DNA from: Phenylobacterium deserti
Lineage (GTDB): Bacteria; Pseudomonadota; Alphaproteobacteria; Caulobacterales; Caulobacteraceae
NCBI GenBank assembly: GCA_945883235.1
Contig: CAMCXF010000008.1
Coordinates: 1-64,000, forward strand
Length of the DNA stretch: 64,000 nt
Direction: 5' to 3'
The notes beneath the pieces were generated by a model. That model was given only the letters and a program-made list of their open reading frames with translations. It had not been told where the DNA came from and did no database searches. Numbering within the stretch: position 1 is the stretch's first letter; each line of letters begins with the position of its first letter. Of this stretch, positions 1-7,563 are shown one piece after another. The position numbers and the translations under genes were made by a program.

Positions 1-1197
1 TGGGATAGCGGCCTCCCCGGCTTTGGCCTGCGCATTGGACCAACCGGCGCGAAGACCTGGGTCGTCAAGTACCGGGTCAATGGCAGCAGCCGAAACTCTC
101 CGGGTAAGTGGCTGACGCTTGGGGGCTATCAGGCCCTAGACCCCGTCCAAGCCCGGGCGGCGGCGAAGAAGGTGCTAGCCGAGGCTCGCCTCGGCCTAGA
201 CCCAGCCAGCGTACTCGCCGCGAAGCGTCTTGAGAAAACGGTCGCGGAGGTCATCGAGCTTTACGCAGCCGAAGGGCTGGTGGTTTCCCGAGGTAAGCAC
301 ATCGGACGCCCCATGAAGCCCCTGACCGCGCAGTACACCATGGCGCGCCTACGCCACCATGTGCTTCCTATCCTGGGTAACCTCAAGGTCGCAGCGGTCA
401 CCGAACGCGATATCGAGTCATTAGATAAAGCCGTTACGTCCGGCAAAACAGCCAGCGACCAAATTCTAGGGCCGAGGCGGCGTATAGTGGTCAGGGGGGG
501 TGAGGGCGCTGCGCGCAAGGTGATCCGGGACCTCTCAGCCGTGTTCTCGTTCGCCAAGCGCCACAAGCTGGTTTTGTCTAACCCGGTGACCAATGCCGCC
601 GTTCGCAAAACGGACGAGAAGCGCACGGAGGGCTTGTCCCTCGATGAGGTACAGAGGCTGGGTCGCGCGCTCGACGAGTTGGAAGCGGAGGGGACCAACC
701 CAAAGGCGCTCAACATCGCTCGCCTTTGGGTTCTCACGGGTTGCCGACGGAACGAGGTCGCGGGCTTAAAGTGGGGGGAGGTAGACTTTGAACGGGGGGT
801 TTTGTGCTTTGAAGATACAAAAACGGGCAAGAGCGTCCGTCCGCTAGCTGCTGCGGCAGCGGCCCTTCTGAAAGCCCTTTCTGCGGTGGCCGACCCCGGC
901 GATAAATTTGTGTTCCCCGCAGAACGGGGACGAGGCTTCTACCAGGGCACAAAGGGCGTGTGGCCGTCTGCGATCAAGCGCGCTTCACTCCCGGGCGCAA
1001 CGCCACACGTGCTTAGGCATACGCTTGGCCGACACGCCACCGCGGGAGGCGAGTCACTACTTTTGCTCGGTGCCGTCCTTGGTCACGCCAATCCCCGTTC
1101 AACTGCCATCTATGCGCATGTCAGCCGTGATCCCGCTAAGCTTGCCGCCGACCGGATAACCGGCGCTTTGGCCGCAGCGCTAAACGGACGTACCTAG
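1..1197 (+). CDS. Tyrosine-type site-specific integrase, 5' end cut by window
   Basis: The reading frame is open from base 1, so the start lies upstream of the window. The first ~50 visible residues (WDSGLPGFGLRI, then KWLTLGGY) match the N-terminal DUF4102-type arm-binding domain, followed by a SAM-like core-binding domain and the catalytic domain. Tyrosine recombinase residues are visible: Arg in TGCRRNEVAGL, HxxR in HVLRHTLG, His in LGHANP and the nucleophile Tyr in AIYAHV. It has the same domain order as the integrase at 4938 but is clearly divergent from it. It probably mobilised an element to which the next 3.5 kb belongs. Confidence 0.93.
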   Translation, partial: WDSGLPGFGLRIGPTGAKTWVVKYRVNGSSRNSPGKWLTLGGYQALDPVQARAAAKKVLAEARLGLDPASVLAAKRLEKTVAEVIELYAAEGLVVSRGKHIGRPMKPLTAQYTMARLRHHVLPILGNLKVAAVTERDIESLDKAVTSGKTASDQILGPRRRIVVRGGEGAARKVIRDLSAVFSFAKRHKLVLSNPVTNAAVRKTDEKRTEGLSLDEVQRLGRALDELEAEGTNPKALNIARLWVLTGCRRNEVAGLKWGEVDFERGVLCFEDTKTGKSVRPLAAAAAALLKALSAVADPGDKFVFPAERGRGFYQGTKGVWPSAIKRASLPGATPHVLRHTLGRHATAGGESLLLLGAVLGHANPRSTAIYAHVSRDPAKLAADRITGALAAALNGRT

Positions 1198-1228
1198 TCC
1201 GCCGCCAGCCGCGCTACCGCCACCTTAC

Positions 1229-1351
1229 CCACCATTACAGGCAGCCCTTGCCCACACCATCGGCGACGCCGCCGAGCAGGCCTACCGGCGTGGTGACGCG
1301 CTGGAGAAGCGCAGGCCGCTGATGGCGGACTGGGCGGTGTTCTGCGGGTAG
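1229..1351 (+). pseudogene. C-terminal remnant of another phage integrase
   Basis: A short frame just after the integrase stop reads LPPLQAALAHTIGDAAEQ, then AYRRGDALEKRRPLM and ADWAVFCG before a stop. This resembles the characteristic C-terminal tail of a different group of phage-type integrases (AYRRGDLFEKRR, then MxxWAxYC). No start or catalytic domain precedes it, so it is a decayed fragment, suggesting repeated integration here. Nothing further was recognised in 1352-1590. Confidence 0.55.
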
Positions 1352-1590
1352 GCGTTCAGTTCGCCGCCCCCTATTCGCCGCCTTGCAGGCAGCGCCGGCC
1401 CCAGCGGTAGCCCTCACATACCCGATGTCCCGACTTTACTGCTCATTCCGCGAGGGCGGGGACCCAGGCCGCTGTCAACGTCATACGCGAGCCGGCAACA
1501 GCAGTGCGTGGGCTTCCCGGCTTACGTCAGGGCCTTGTCACCGCAGTATGTAGCCGCCGCGGTGACGTAACTCACTGCCGCCCGTCCAAT

Positions 1591-2646
1591 TCAATAGCCG
1601 ACCATACGACGCTGCGCCGCGTCGAGGATCGGCGGGCTCGGTCGCCGGAACCGCTCCGGGTGCGGCTCCATGAGAATCTGCGGGAACTTGTCCGCGTTGA
1701 TGAACCGGTCCGTCCAGTTCGTCGTTGAAATCACATTCTCCACCGCGCGTTTGCGTTGTTCGAGAACCTTGGGCGGCGTCAGGCGACGGGGCATCATGCA
1801 CACGAGGCTGACGGCGCGCATCAGTTCCGGCGCCTCTAGCGGTGCTTCCATGCTGCCGCCGCTGCAGTGAATTGTGCGCGAGTCCCACAACAGCAAGTCG
1901 CCCGCCTCCAGGTGGCTCATGATCGGCGGCGTCTCGCAAAGCAGAGGATCGTCCGACGGGAATCGGAAATGATCGACGCCCAGCGGGACCCGTCCCAAAC
2001 GCGCCGGATAAAGTTCGGGTATCTTGGCAAACGTCTTGTGCGATCCAGGGATCAGTACATTTCCTCCGGTCTTGGGGGAGGTGGGCAGCAGGCTCACCAG
2101 ACCTTGCACGCATTGCTGACCAGGCCGGGTGATCGGGTGCTGATCAATGTGCAACCACGACCCGCCGCGGTTCGTCTTCCATGACTCCTTGAGCGCCCAA
2201 GGCCGCCAGAGCGCCATACCGTCGAAGCTCACCAACAGGTCATCATCGCCCCAGACAGCCGCAAAAGCCTTCTTCACCGCAGGAACGCTTCGGATGAACC
2301 ACTGGGCGGCGCTGTGGCCGATTCCAATTCCCGGCAGGATGCCGCCATGAACGGAGGTCGGCCAGCGATCATCGTCCCAGGTGGTCCAATCGTTGCGGTC
2401 AATTCCAGTTCCCAGGCTCTCAAGGTAGTCCCAGGTCAGCGCAAGCGCTTTGGCACGCTCGTCCGTTTGAAGCGCGCCCGCGACAACCACGAATCCGTGC
2501 TCGTGGAGATAGGCGACGCTCTCTGGCGACCCGCTCGGGAAGCGTTCGACGTGGGTGTAGACCGGTTCAAGTAATCCGGGAGCGCTGGCTTCTACATCGG
2601 CCCGATTCAGGTTTTGCGCCGGGCGTTCTTCGCTGACTTCAGACAT
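1591..2646 (-). CDS. Phytanoyl-CoA dioxygenase (PhyH) family protein
   Basis: The 351-residue protein has the Fe(II)/2-oxoglutarate oxygenase signature of the PhyH family: an HxD pair in SWLHIDQHP (about H166 and D168), a conserved TGGNVLIPGSH segment, and the distal iron-binding His in LLLWDSRTIHCSGG (about H260). Members hydroxylate small molecules or lipids using oxygen and 2-oxoglutarate. The substrate cannot be read from sequence. It stands alone on the minus strand between integrase debris and a repeat, so it is probably cargo of the upstream element. Confidence 0.85.
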   Translation of the reverse strand: MSEVSEERPAQNLNRADVEASAPGLLEPVYTHVERFPSGSPESVAYLHEHGFVVVAGALQTDERAKALALTWDYLESLGTGIDRNDWTTWDDDRWPTSVHGGILPGIGIGHSAAQWFIRSVPAVKKAFAAVWGDDDLLVSFDGMALWRPWALKESWKTNRGGSWLHIDQHPITRPGQQCVQGLVSLLPTSPKTGGNVLIPGSHKTFAKIPELYPARLGRVPLGVDHFRFPSDDPLLCETPPIMSHLEAGDLLLWDSRTIHCSGGSMEAPLEAPELMRAVSLVCMMPRRLTPPKVLEQRKRAVENVISTTNWTDRFINADKFPQILMEPHPERFRRPSPPILDAAQRRMVGY

Positions 2647-2688
2647 CCAATGCTCCTATTCTTGGCAAGAGTGGTTTCCTGTCGAGAC

Positions 2689-2900
2689 TGTACGTCGTCA
2701 GAACGTTTGAGCCAGATTGAGTTCGGATTTCGCGGAGATTTGGCCTGATCTGGTATTGATATTTACGCGGCGATTTTCCCTGTTGGCAAGCGCCTGTACG
2801 TCGTCAGATGTTTTGAGACAGTTGGGGTTCGGATTTAGCGGAGAGATGGCCTCATCTGGGGTTGATATTTAGGCGGCGATTTTCCCTGTTGGCAAGCGCC
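2689..2900. repeat. Tandem direct repeat, 2 x 106 bp, IS-end-like
   Basis: Two adjacent 106-bp units (2689-2794 and 2795-2900) both begin TGTACGTCGTCAGA and both end TTTTCCCTGTTGGCAAGCGCC, with roughly 10-15% mismatches between them. On the minus strand both units contain the frame ending RLPTGKIAA-stop. In copy 2 this frame runs on upstream as a short open frame (about 2869-2988, with VVLRHTQTIEHWRLPTGK). This looks like the 3' end of a transposase gene plus the element terminus, present twice. No intact transposase remains and the IS family was not determined. Apart from this, 2647-3237 holds nothing recognisable. Confidence 0.75.
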
Positions 2901-3237
2901 AATGCTCGATGGTCTGGGTGTGACGCAGGACTACGCTGCGGCTCTCCGTCGTCACGTTTGGACTTTGGCAGTTGATTGCCCCGTTTATCTACAACCGACA
3001 GCATACCGTCAGGCTGCTGACTTCGGGCTGGTCCTTGGCTGATACGCCAGAAAGCGAAGCCCAAGCTCGGATTGCGCTTTAAATGTCAATCGGCAGCTAA
3101 AAACGCCTCGTTTCGCAGCAGCTAAGCCCTGATCAAACTGGGCAGCATTCTGTGAATCGCAGGCTTGACCGCCACCTCGCATACGCCGCCGGTACCAGCA
3201 GTAGCCGCCACGCCAGCCGCGTGTTCATTAGGCCGCC

Positions 3238-3726
3238 ATGCCTATCCACATCACCATCGGCGACATCACCCTTCGGACAGACCACGCCATCGTCAACTCG
3301 GCCCACCCCTCCCTGCTGGCGGGTAGCGGCCTGTCCGGCGCGATCCACGCTGCCGCTGGTGGCGAGCTAGAAGCTGCGTGCAGGCAGTTTGGGCGACTTA
3401 ATTCCGGCGATGCCGTTTTCACGCCTAGCTTCAACTTGCCATGCCGCAATGTCATCCACGCCGTAGCCCCTCGATGGCTTGGTGGCGACCATGGTGAGAC
3501 TGAGGTGCTTGAGCGTTGCTACCGGCGGGTATTTGAACTGGTCGCCGGGCATTCCATCCGTAGCTTGGCGGTACCGGCAATAGGCATAGGCATCTATCGC
3601 TGGCCCCTCGTGAAGGCAGCCAATATCGCACTGCGGGCGGCGCGGGAGCATGAAAGCGACGGGCTTCAGATCACGTTCGTCTGCTACGACGAGGTAGTAG
3701 CGGCAGCTTATCGGGAAGCTGGCTGA
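3238..3726 (+). CDS. Macro domain protein (probable ADP-ribose hydrolase)
   Basis: The 162 residues form a single macro domain. Visible landmarks are GDIT near the N-terminus, IVNSAHPSL in place of the usual IVNAAN, GSGLSGAIHAAAG (phosphate-binding loop), VIHAVAP and AVPAIGIGIYRWP. Macro domains bind ADP-ribose and often remove it from proteins, nucleic acids or O-acetyl-ADP-ribose. The usual catalytic/binding Asn pair is only partly kept (NSAHP), so activity is uncertain. No DarT-like partner is adjacent. Start at the ATG before PIHITIGDI. Confidence 0.85.
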   Translation: MPIHITIGDITLRTDHAIVNSAHPSLLAGSGLSGAIHAAAGGELEAACRQFGRLNSGDAVFTPSFNLPCRNVIHAVAPRWLGGDHGETEVLERCYRRVFELVAGHSIRSLAVPAIGIGIYRWPLVKAANIALRAAREHESDGLQITFVCYDEVVAAAYREAG

Positions 3727-3857
3727 GCGGCAGAAGAAGTTCCGCGGTCAGACCGTGACGTCAGCCTGGGCTGCTCAGGTCACCAAGGGGAACCAGAGTG
3801 TTGCTAGGGATAGGGAAAAGACTTATCCGTTTGGGTGAATAATAAAAAATGCCAACA

Positions 3858-4148
3858 CTATTCATTAATCGTAGATTTATTGCGATTAACCCAATGTTCC
3901 TTCTTTACGTATTCACCGTTATTAATGAACTGACCGTCGTAAATGGCTAGGGCAATGCTTATCAAGCCCACACATATGATCACGATCAAACTGGGTGAAT
4001 GTGCAATAGATTTAAATGTTGCATTATATTCGTCTATAAATTTTACGCCAAATATCCATTTTAATGGATAAAATATCCACAAAATAAGAGAGTTACCGAG
4101 AAAAAATATAAACGAGACTGAAAATATACATCTACATAGTCTGTCCAT
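3858..4148 (-). CDS. Small AT-rich membrane protein, unknown
   Basis: The 96-residue product has two predicted membrane segments (IFSVSFIFFLGNSLILWIF and SPSLIVIICVGLISIALAI) and a charged C-terminal tail. GAGGAAAT lies a few bases before the ATG, supporting this start. The gene and its surroundings (about 3830-4230) are strikingly AT-rich compared with the rest of the window, which points to acquisition from a low-GC source. No family recognised. Confidence 0.6.
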   Translation of the reverse strand: MDRLCRCIFSVSFIFFLGNSLILWIFYPLKWIFGVKFIDEYNATFKSIAHSPSLIVIICVGLISIALAIYDGQFINNGEYVKKEHWVNRNKSTINE

Positions 4149-4276
4149 TTTTATTTCCTCAAATCAGATCGACGATATTCACCTTTTTTTGAGTGTCACC
4201 CTCGATATATCTTTGGGTGGTCTGAAGCGTTTTGTTCAATTGTGGATTCCCGGCGTGGTGGCGCGCTGTCATCGGC

Positions 4277-4573
4277 TTATTGCCGAGGGATGGCATCGAG
4301 GATCAGCACCTCATCCGCTTTCCATTCCAACCAATCCAATGCGGAGGCGACGGTGTCGCTAGTGATCTGGCTGACTGTGAAGGTGTCCGAGTTGCACCCT
4401 ATCTCGTCAGTTTCATCGCCTTCATGGTCAAATTCATAGCCGCAAATTGCGAACTCAACGCCCTCTTTCAGCGCCCTGCAGCATAGCAACTCCGTCCAGT
4501 CATCGGACCCCGGTGAGTCGCTAGACTGGTGTCGCATGTCGAGGATCGTCCAGTCGCCTTCGCACTCGGCCAT
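4277..4573 (-). CDS. Small acidic hypothetical protein
   Basis: This frame encodes about 98 residues starting MAECEGDWTILDM, strongly acidic, containing GYEFDHEGDETDEIG and ending LDWLEWKADEVLILDAI. A longer version of the frame runs to 4798 but crosses the tRNA-Gly remnant at 4700-4749, so the internal ATG at 4573 is preferred. The ribosome binding site is weak. It lies just outside the left end of the island. No family recognised. Confidence 0.4.
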   Translation of the reverse strand: MAECEGDWTILDMRHQSSDSPGSDDWTELLCCRALKEGVEFAICGYEFDHEGDETDEIGCNSDTFTVSQITSDTVASALDWLEWKADEVLILDAIPRQ

Positions 4574-4699
4574 AACGCACCGATCGAGTGCCGTTTTGTT
4601 ACGAGGCGGTTCTGTGCGGTAGCCCCGCGGTAGCCGACGGCGGGATTGTTGTCCACCATATCCCGGGTCTCGCACCAACTCCTTGAAACAATAAAGGGA

Positions 4700-4749
4700 A
4701 TTGGAGCGGGCGAAGAGATTCGAACTCTCGACCCCAACCTTGGCAAGGT
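4700..4749. repeat. attL: 50-bp copy of tRNA-Gly 3' end
   Basis: This stretch is identical to 31713-31762, covering the acceptor 3' strand, T arm, variable region and anticodon stem-loop of tRNA-Gly(GCC) read on the minus strand. The identity stops after TTGGCAAGGT, where the true tRNA continues TGTGCTC and this copy diverges. It is the duplicated core left by site-specific integration. Confidence 0.9.
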
Positions 4750-4888
4750 GAGGCACCCGGGTTTGTGTAGGTTTGTGGCGGTTTGCCACGTCGGACAAAA
4801 TCCGAAAATATCCGAATTATTTCATCATACTACTGCCTTTTGCGTCGAGTCTGGGTTTGTTAGGTCTTGTCCGGATTTGTTTCGTGTG

Positions 4889-4906
4889 GGTACCTATGAG
4901 GTACCT
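4889..4906. repeat. Candidate integrase arm site, left end
   Basis: The sequence GGTACCTATGAGGTACCT lies between attL and the integrase start. A near-identical 18-mer (16 of 18 bases) in the same orientation is at 31651-31668, just inside attR. A second short repeat type also occurs here: GGGTTTGTGTAGGT at 4759 and GGGTTTGTTAGGT at 4853. Position at both ends suggests arm-type integrase or excisionase binding sites; this is inference. Confidence 0.5.
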
Positions 4907-4937
4907 GGACGCTGCAGCTCCCTAACCGGAAACCCCA

Positions 4938-6206
4938 ATGACGACAAATAGAGCGCGGATCACCAAGAGAGTCGTGGACGGAGCGCCCACCCCAGCGAGC
5001 GGGGCCACTGACCTTTGGGACACCGATATCAAGGGGTTTCATCTGCGCGCCGTTGGGAGCGGGCGGAAATTCTACCGGGTCCGCTACCTCTCAGGCGGGC
5101 GAAAACGCGTCTTCACGATTGGCGAGCATGGGTCTCCCTGGACGCCGGATGACGCCCGAAAAAAAGCCGACAGCATATTGCGCGAGGTTTCTGGCGGGAT
5201 CGATCCCAATGAAGAGAAGCAAGCGAACCGCAACGCGCTGACAGTCGCCGACTTGATCGATACTTACCTAACCCAAGGCCCGCTCTCCAAGCCCAACAAG
5301 CGCGCATCCTCTTGGGCCGTAGACACCTATAATCTGGCTCGCCATGTTCGCCCGCTTCTCGGAAAGAAGGCGGTTGCCGCCTTGAAGGCGGGGGACTTGG
5401 AGCGGTGGCAGGCCGCCGTCGCCTTGGGCAAGACCGCCATCGACGAGCGGACCGGTTGGCGGGGACGTGCTCGCGTTACGGGGGGCGCGGGGGCTGCCGC
5501 AAAGGCCATGCGATGCCTCGCCGCCATGTTTGCGTGGGCGGTTGCAAAAGAATTGATCCGTGAGAACCCAGCCCTGAAGGTGGAGCGCTTCAAGGATGGG
5601 CGCCGGGAACGCTATCTGTCGCAGGACGAGGCGGGCGCCATTTGGCGATCCGTTGGGGAATTGGAACGAGAGGGCCGGCTTACAGCGTCACAGGCTGCTT
5701 GCTTCAAGCTCCTTATGCTGACGGGCGCGCGCCGTGGGGAAATCGTTGGCCTGCGGTGGACCGAAGTGGATCTTAACCGCAAGCTACTGCTGTTGCCGCC
5801 TCTCAGACACAAGGCCGGAGCAATCTCGCGCCCCAAAGCCATCGGCTTATCCGATGATGCGGTGGAAATCATATCTGGCATTCCACGCTTGAGCCAATAC
5901 GTGTTTCCGGCCGCCGGCTTGAACACACCAATGGCTCCTCCGAAGAAGCCATGGGCGAAGGTGTTAGCCCGCGCGGAGGTCAGCGATGCCAGTTTCCACA
6001 TTCTAAGGCACACCCTCGCCAGCTTTGCCGTCGCCGACGGCGTTAGTCTTTACGCGGTCGGCAAGATGCTTGGGCACGCCAAGCCGGAGACAACCGCACG
6101 GTACGCCCATCTGCGTGATGATGTGTCGAACTTGGCTCTCGGCAGGGTCGCCACCCGCTACACCGAGCCCGCGCCTCCTCGGATCGCTGCGGATGACGCC
6201 GCATGA
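4938..6206 (+). CDS. Tyrosine-type integrase of the tRNA-Gly island
   Basis: The 422-residue protein has a complete DUF4102-type N-terminal domain (LWDTDIKGFHLRAVGSG to about residue 90), a core-binding domain and a C-terminal catalytic domain. Catalytic residues are visible: Arg in TGARRGEIVGLRW, HxxR in FHILRHTLASFA, His in MLGHAKPETT and Tyr in ARYAHL. It sits next to attL and reads into the element. Its stop overlaps the next start by 4 bases (ATGA), so at least one downstream gene is translationally coupled. It is expected to recombine the 50-bp tRNA-Gly core. Confidence 0.95.
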   Translation: MTTNRARITKRVVDGAPTPASGATDLWDTDIKGFHLRAVGSGRKFYRVRYLSGGRKRVFTIGEHGSPWTPDDARKKADSILREVSGGIDPNEEKQANRNALTVADLIDTYLTQGPLSKPNKRASSWAVDTYNLARHVRPLLGKKAVAALKAGDLERWQAAVALGKTAIDERTGWRGRARVTGGAGAAAKAMRCLAAMFAWAVAKELIRENPALKVERFKDGRRERYLSQDEAGAIWRSVGELEREGRLTASQAACFKLLMLTGARRGEIVGLRWTEVDLNRKLLLLPPLRHKAGAISRPKAIGLSDDAVEIISGIPRLSQYVFPAAGLNTPMAPPKKPWAKVLARAEVSDASFHILRHTLASFAVADGVSLYAVGKMLGHAKPETTARYAHLRDDVSNLALGRVATRYTEPAPPRIAADDAA

Positions 6207-6847
6207 ACGCCCCGGCCGAGCAATCGCGCCTACAGCTCTTGGTTGACGCTCTGAACACCCTAGGGGGCAAGGATGCGCCGCCCGATCTTGAGCGCTCATA
6301 TCAAGGGCTTCTGTATCTGCAAGAATTCTTGGAGCTGGAAATCAAGTGCCGTTTCGGCGGCGACGCCCTCCCGGCGCTAAGCCCCTTGAATGACCTAATC
6401 GTCGCGCTCAGCGATACCTTGAACGGCGGTCGGCCAGAACTTCTTCGCCCCACGAATCAGAAGAAGGGTCCCCCTGAGAACCAAGCGAAGCATCTGGCCC
6501 AGGGAGCCATGGCGGCGGCGATGGATTGCCTAATCTTCGCCGGGATGCGGAAAGATGACGCGGCGAGGTTCGTCGCAAGTAAATCCAAAGAACGGGGTAT
6601 TTTCGACCAGAAGGGTCAGGAGATTCAACTCAAACAAGTCGCGAAATGGCGCAGTCGTGTCGGCGATGATCTATCGCGTGGAGCCACCCGTCTGCATGGG
6701 CAGATTTTCTCCCAACTTAAGGACAAGATCGTCGCGACACCTGAGGCGGAACGGAAACTGGCGGCTGAAGGCTTGGTGATAGGCCTCTTAGAATCCCTCC
6801 AAGATTCGCGCGTCTCACCGAAGCCAGCCAATTTTCCGATTAAGTAA
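6203..6847 (+). CDS. Hypothetical protein coupled to integrase
   Basis: The 214-residue product starts at the ATG overlapping the integrase stop. It is soluble-looking, with no signal peptide or membrane segment. The middle part (AKHLAQGAMAAAMDCLIFAGMRKDDAARFVA) followed by QVAKWRSRVGDDL looks helical and could be a small DNA-binding domain. No family recognised. The tight coupling suggests a role in integration control or element maintenance, which is inference. Confidence 0.7.
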   Translation: MNAPAEQSRLQLLVDALNTLGGKDAPPDLERSYQGLLYLQEFLELEIKCRFGGDALPALSPLNDLIVALSDTLNGGRPELLRPTNQKKGPPENQAKHLAQGAMAAAMDCLIFAGMRKDDAARFVASKSKERGIFDQKGQEIQLKQVAKWRSRVGDDLSRGATRLHGQIFSQLKDKIVATPEAERKLAAEGLVIGLLESLQDSRVSPKPANFPIK

Positions 6848-6913
6848 GGTTTTATCCGGCGCGGTGTCGGCCTTTTCTCGCAATCGCGCGCAATCGCGCC
6901 AGCGAGGAACACC

Positions 6914-7147
6914 ATGACCACATTCCTTCCCGAGCAGCTTCTCCGCCGCACTGAGGCGGCCGCCGCCCTCACGGCTGCGGGCTTCCCAACAGCTCCTGCG
7001 ACGCTCGCGACAAAAGCCACAAGAGGCGGCGGCCCACCATTCACGCGGTTTGGGCGGGTTATTTTATACAGGTGGGCAGATGCCCTCGCCTGGGCCACGG
7101 CCCGCACAAGCGGACCTTACCGGTCAACATCGGAGGACCGGCCGTGA
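6914..7147 (+). CDS. Winged-helix Xis/AlpA-like DNA-binding protein
   Basis: The 77-residue protein begins LPEQLLRRTEAAAALTAAG, then TAPATLATKATRGGGPPF and RVILYRWADALAWATA. This is the layout of MerR-like winged-helix excisionase/AlpA proteins: a helix-turn-helix, a wing rich in Gly/Pro, then a helix carrying a YRWADALAW-type motif. Such proteins act as recombination directionality factors or regulators in satellites. Its stop overlaps the GTG start of the next gene. Confidence 0.72.
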   Translation: MTTFLPEQLLRRTEAAAALTAAGFPTAPATLATKATRGGGPPFTRFGRVILYRWADALAWATARTSGPYRSTSEDRP

Positions 7148-7563
7148 ACCTTGCAGAGGAAGCCATCGCCGACGCCGAAGCCAAACGCAGAATTTTCGGT
7201 GGCCTTAATATAGCCGAGGAAATTTTCGTCATCGAGTTTGTCGAGCGCGGCCCTAGCCGCGCGCTACAGATGTCAGGCTTGGTCGATCCGCGCTATCCGC
7301 CAGCGACAATGCGTGATCGCCTGCTCGCGCGCCCGGAGATCGCCGCCGCTATCCGCGTCTATCGCGCCCACGCCGCGGGCCGCAAAATGCCGGTACCCGC
7401 GCGTGATACGCTCCTCGCCGACCTCGTCGAGATCATTGCCCTCGCGAAATCAGCTGGCCGGCTCGGTGTCGCCATCGCCGGCGTTCGGCTGGCATGGAAG
7501 ATTCTGTCCGCAGATCTTGGCGACAACGTCGACCAAGAAAATGGGGCGAAGCCGTGCGCATAG
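7144..7563 (+). CDS. Terminase small subunit-like protein
   Basis: Starting at the GTG overlapping the previous stop (GTGA), the product is 139 residues. The segment LNIAEEIFVIEFVERGPSRA, followed by a helix and RDRLLARPEIAAAIRVYR, resembles the N-terminal helix-turn-helix of phage terminase small subunits, which bind the packaging site. No large terminase, portal or capsid gene follows. It may act as a packaging redirector of a satellite, or only as a DNA-binding regulator. The family call is moderate. Confidence 0.5.
   Translation: MNLAEEAIADAEAKRRIFGGLNIAEEIFVIEFVERGPSRALQMSGLVDPRYPPATMRDRLLARPEIAAAIRVYRAHAAGRKMPVPARDTLLADLVEIIALAKSAGRLGVAIAGVRLAWKILSADLGDNVDQENGAKPCA

Noticed and set aside
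4574-4798. N-terminal extension of the small acidic protein
   Set aside because: It runs through the duplicated tRNA-Gly core, so continuity there is chance.
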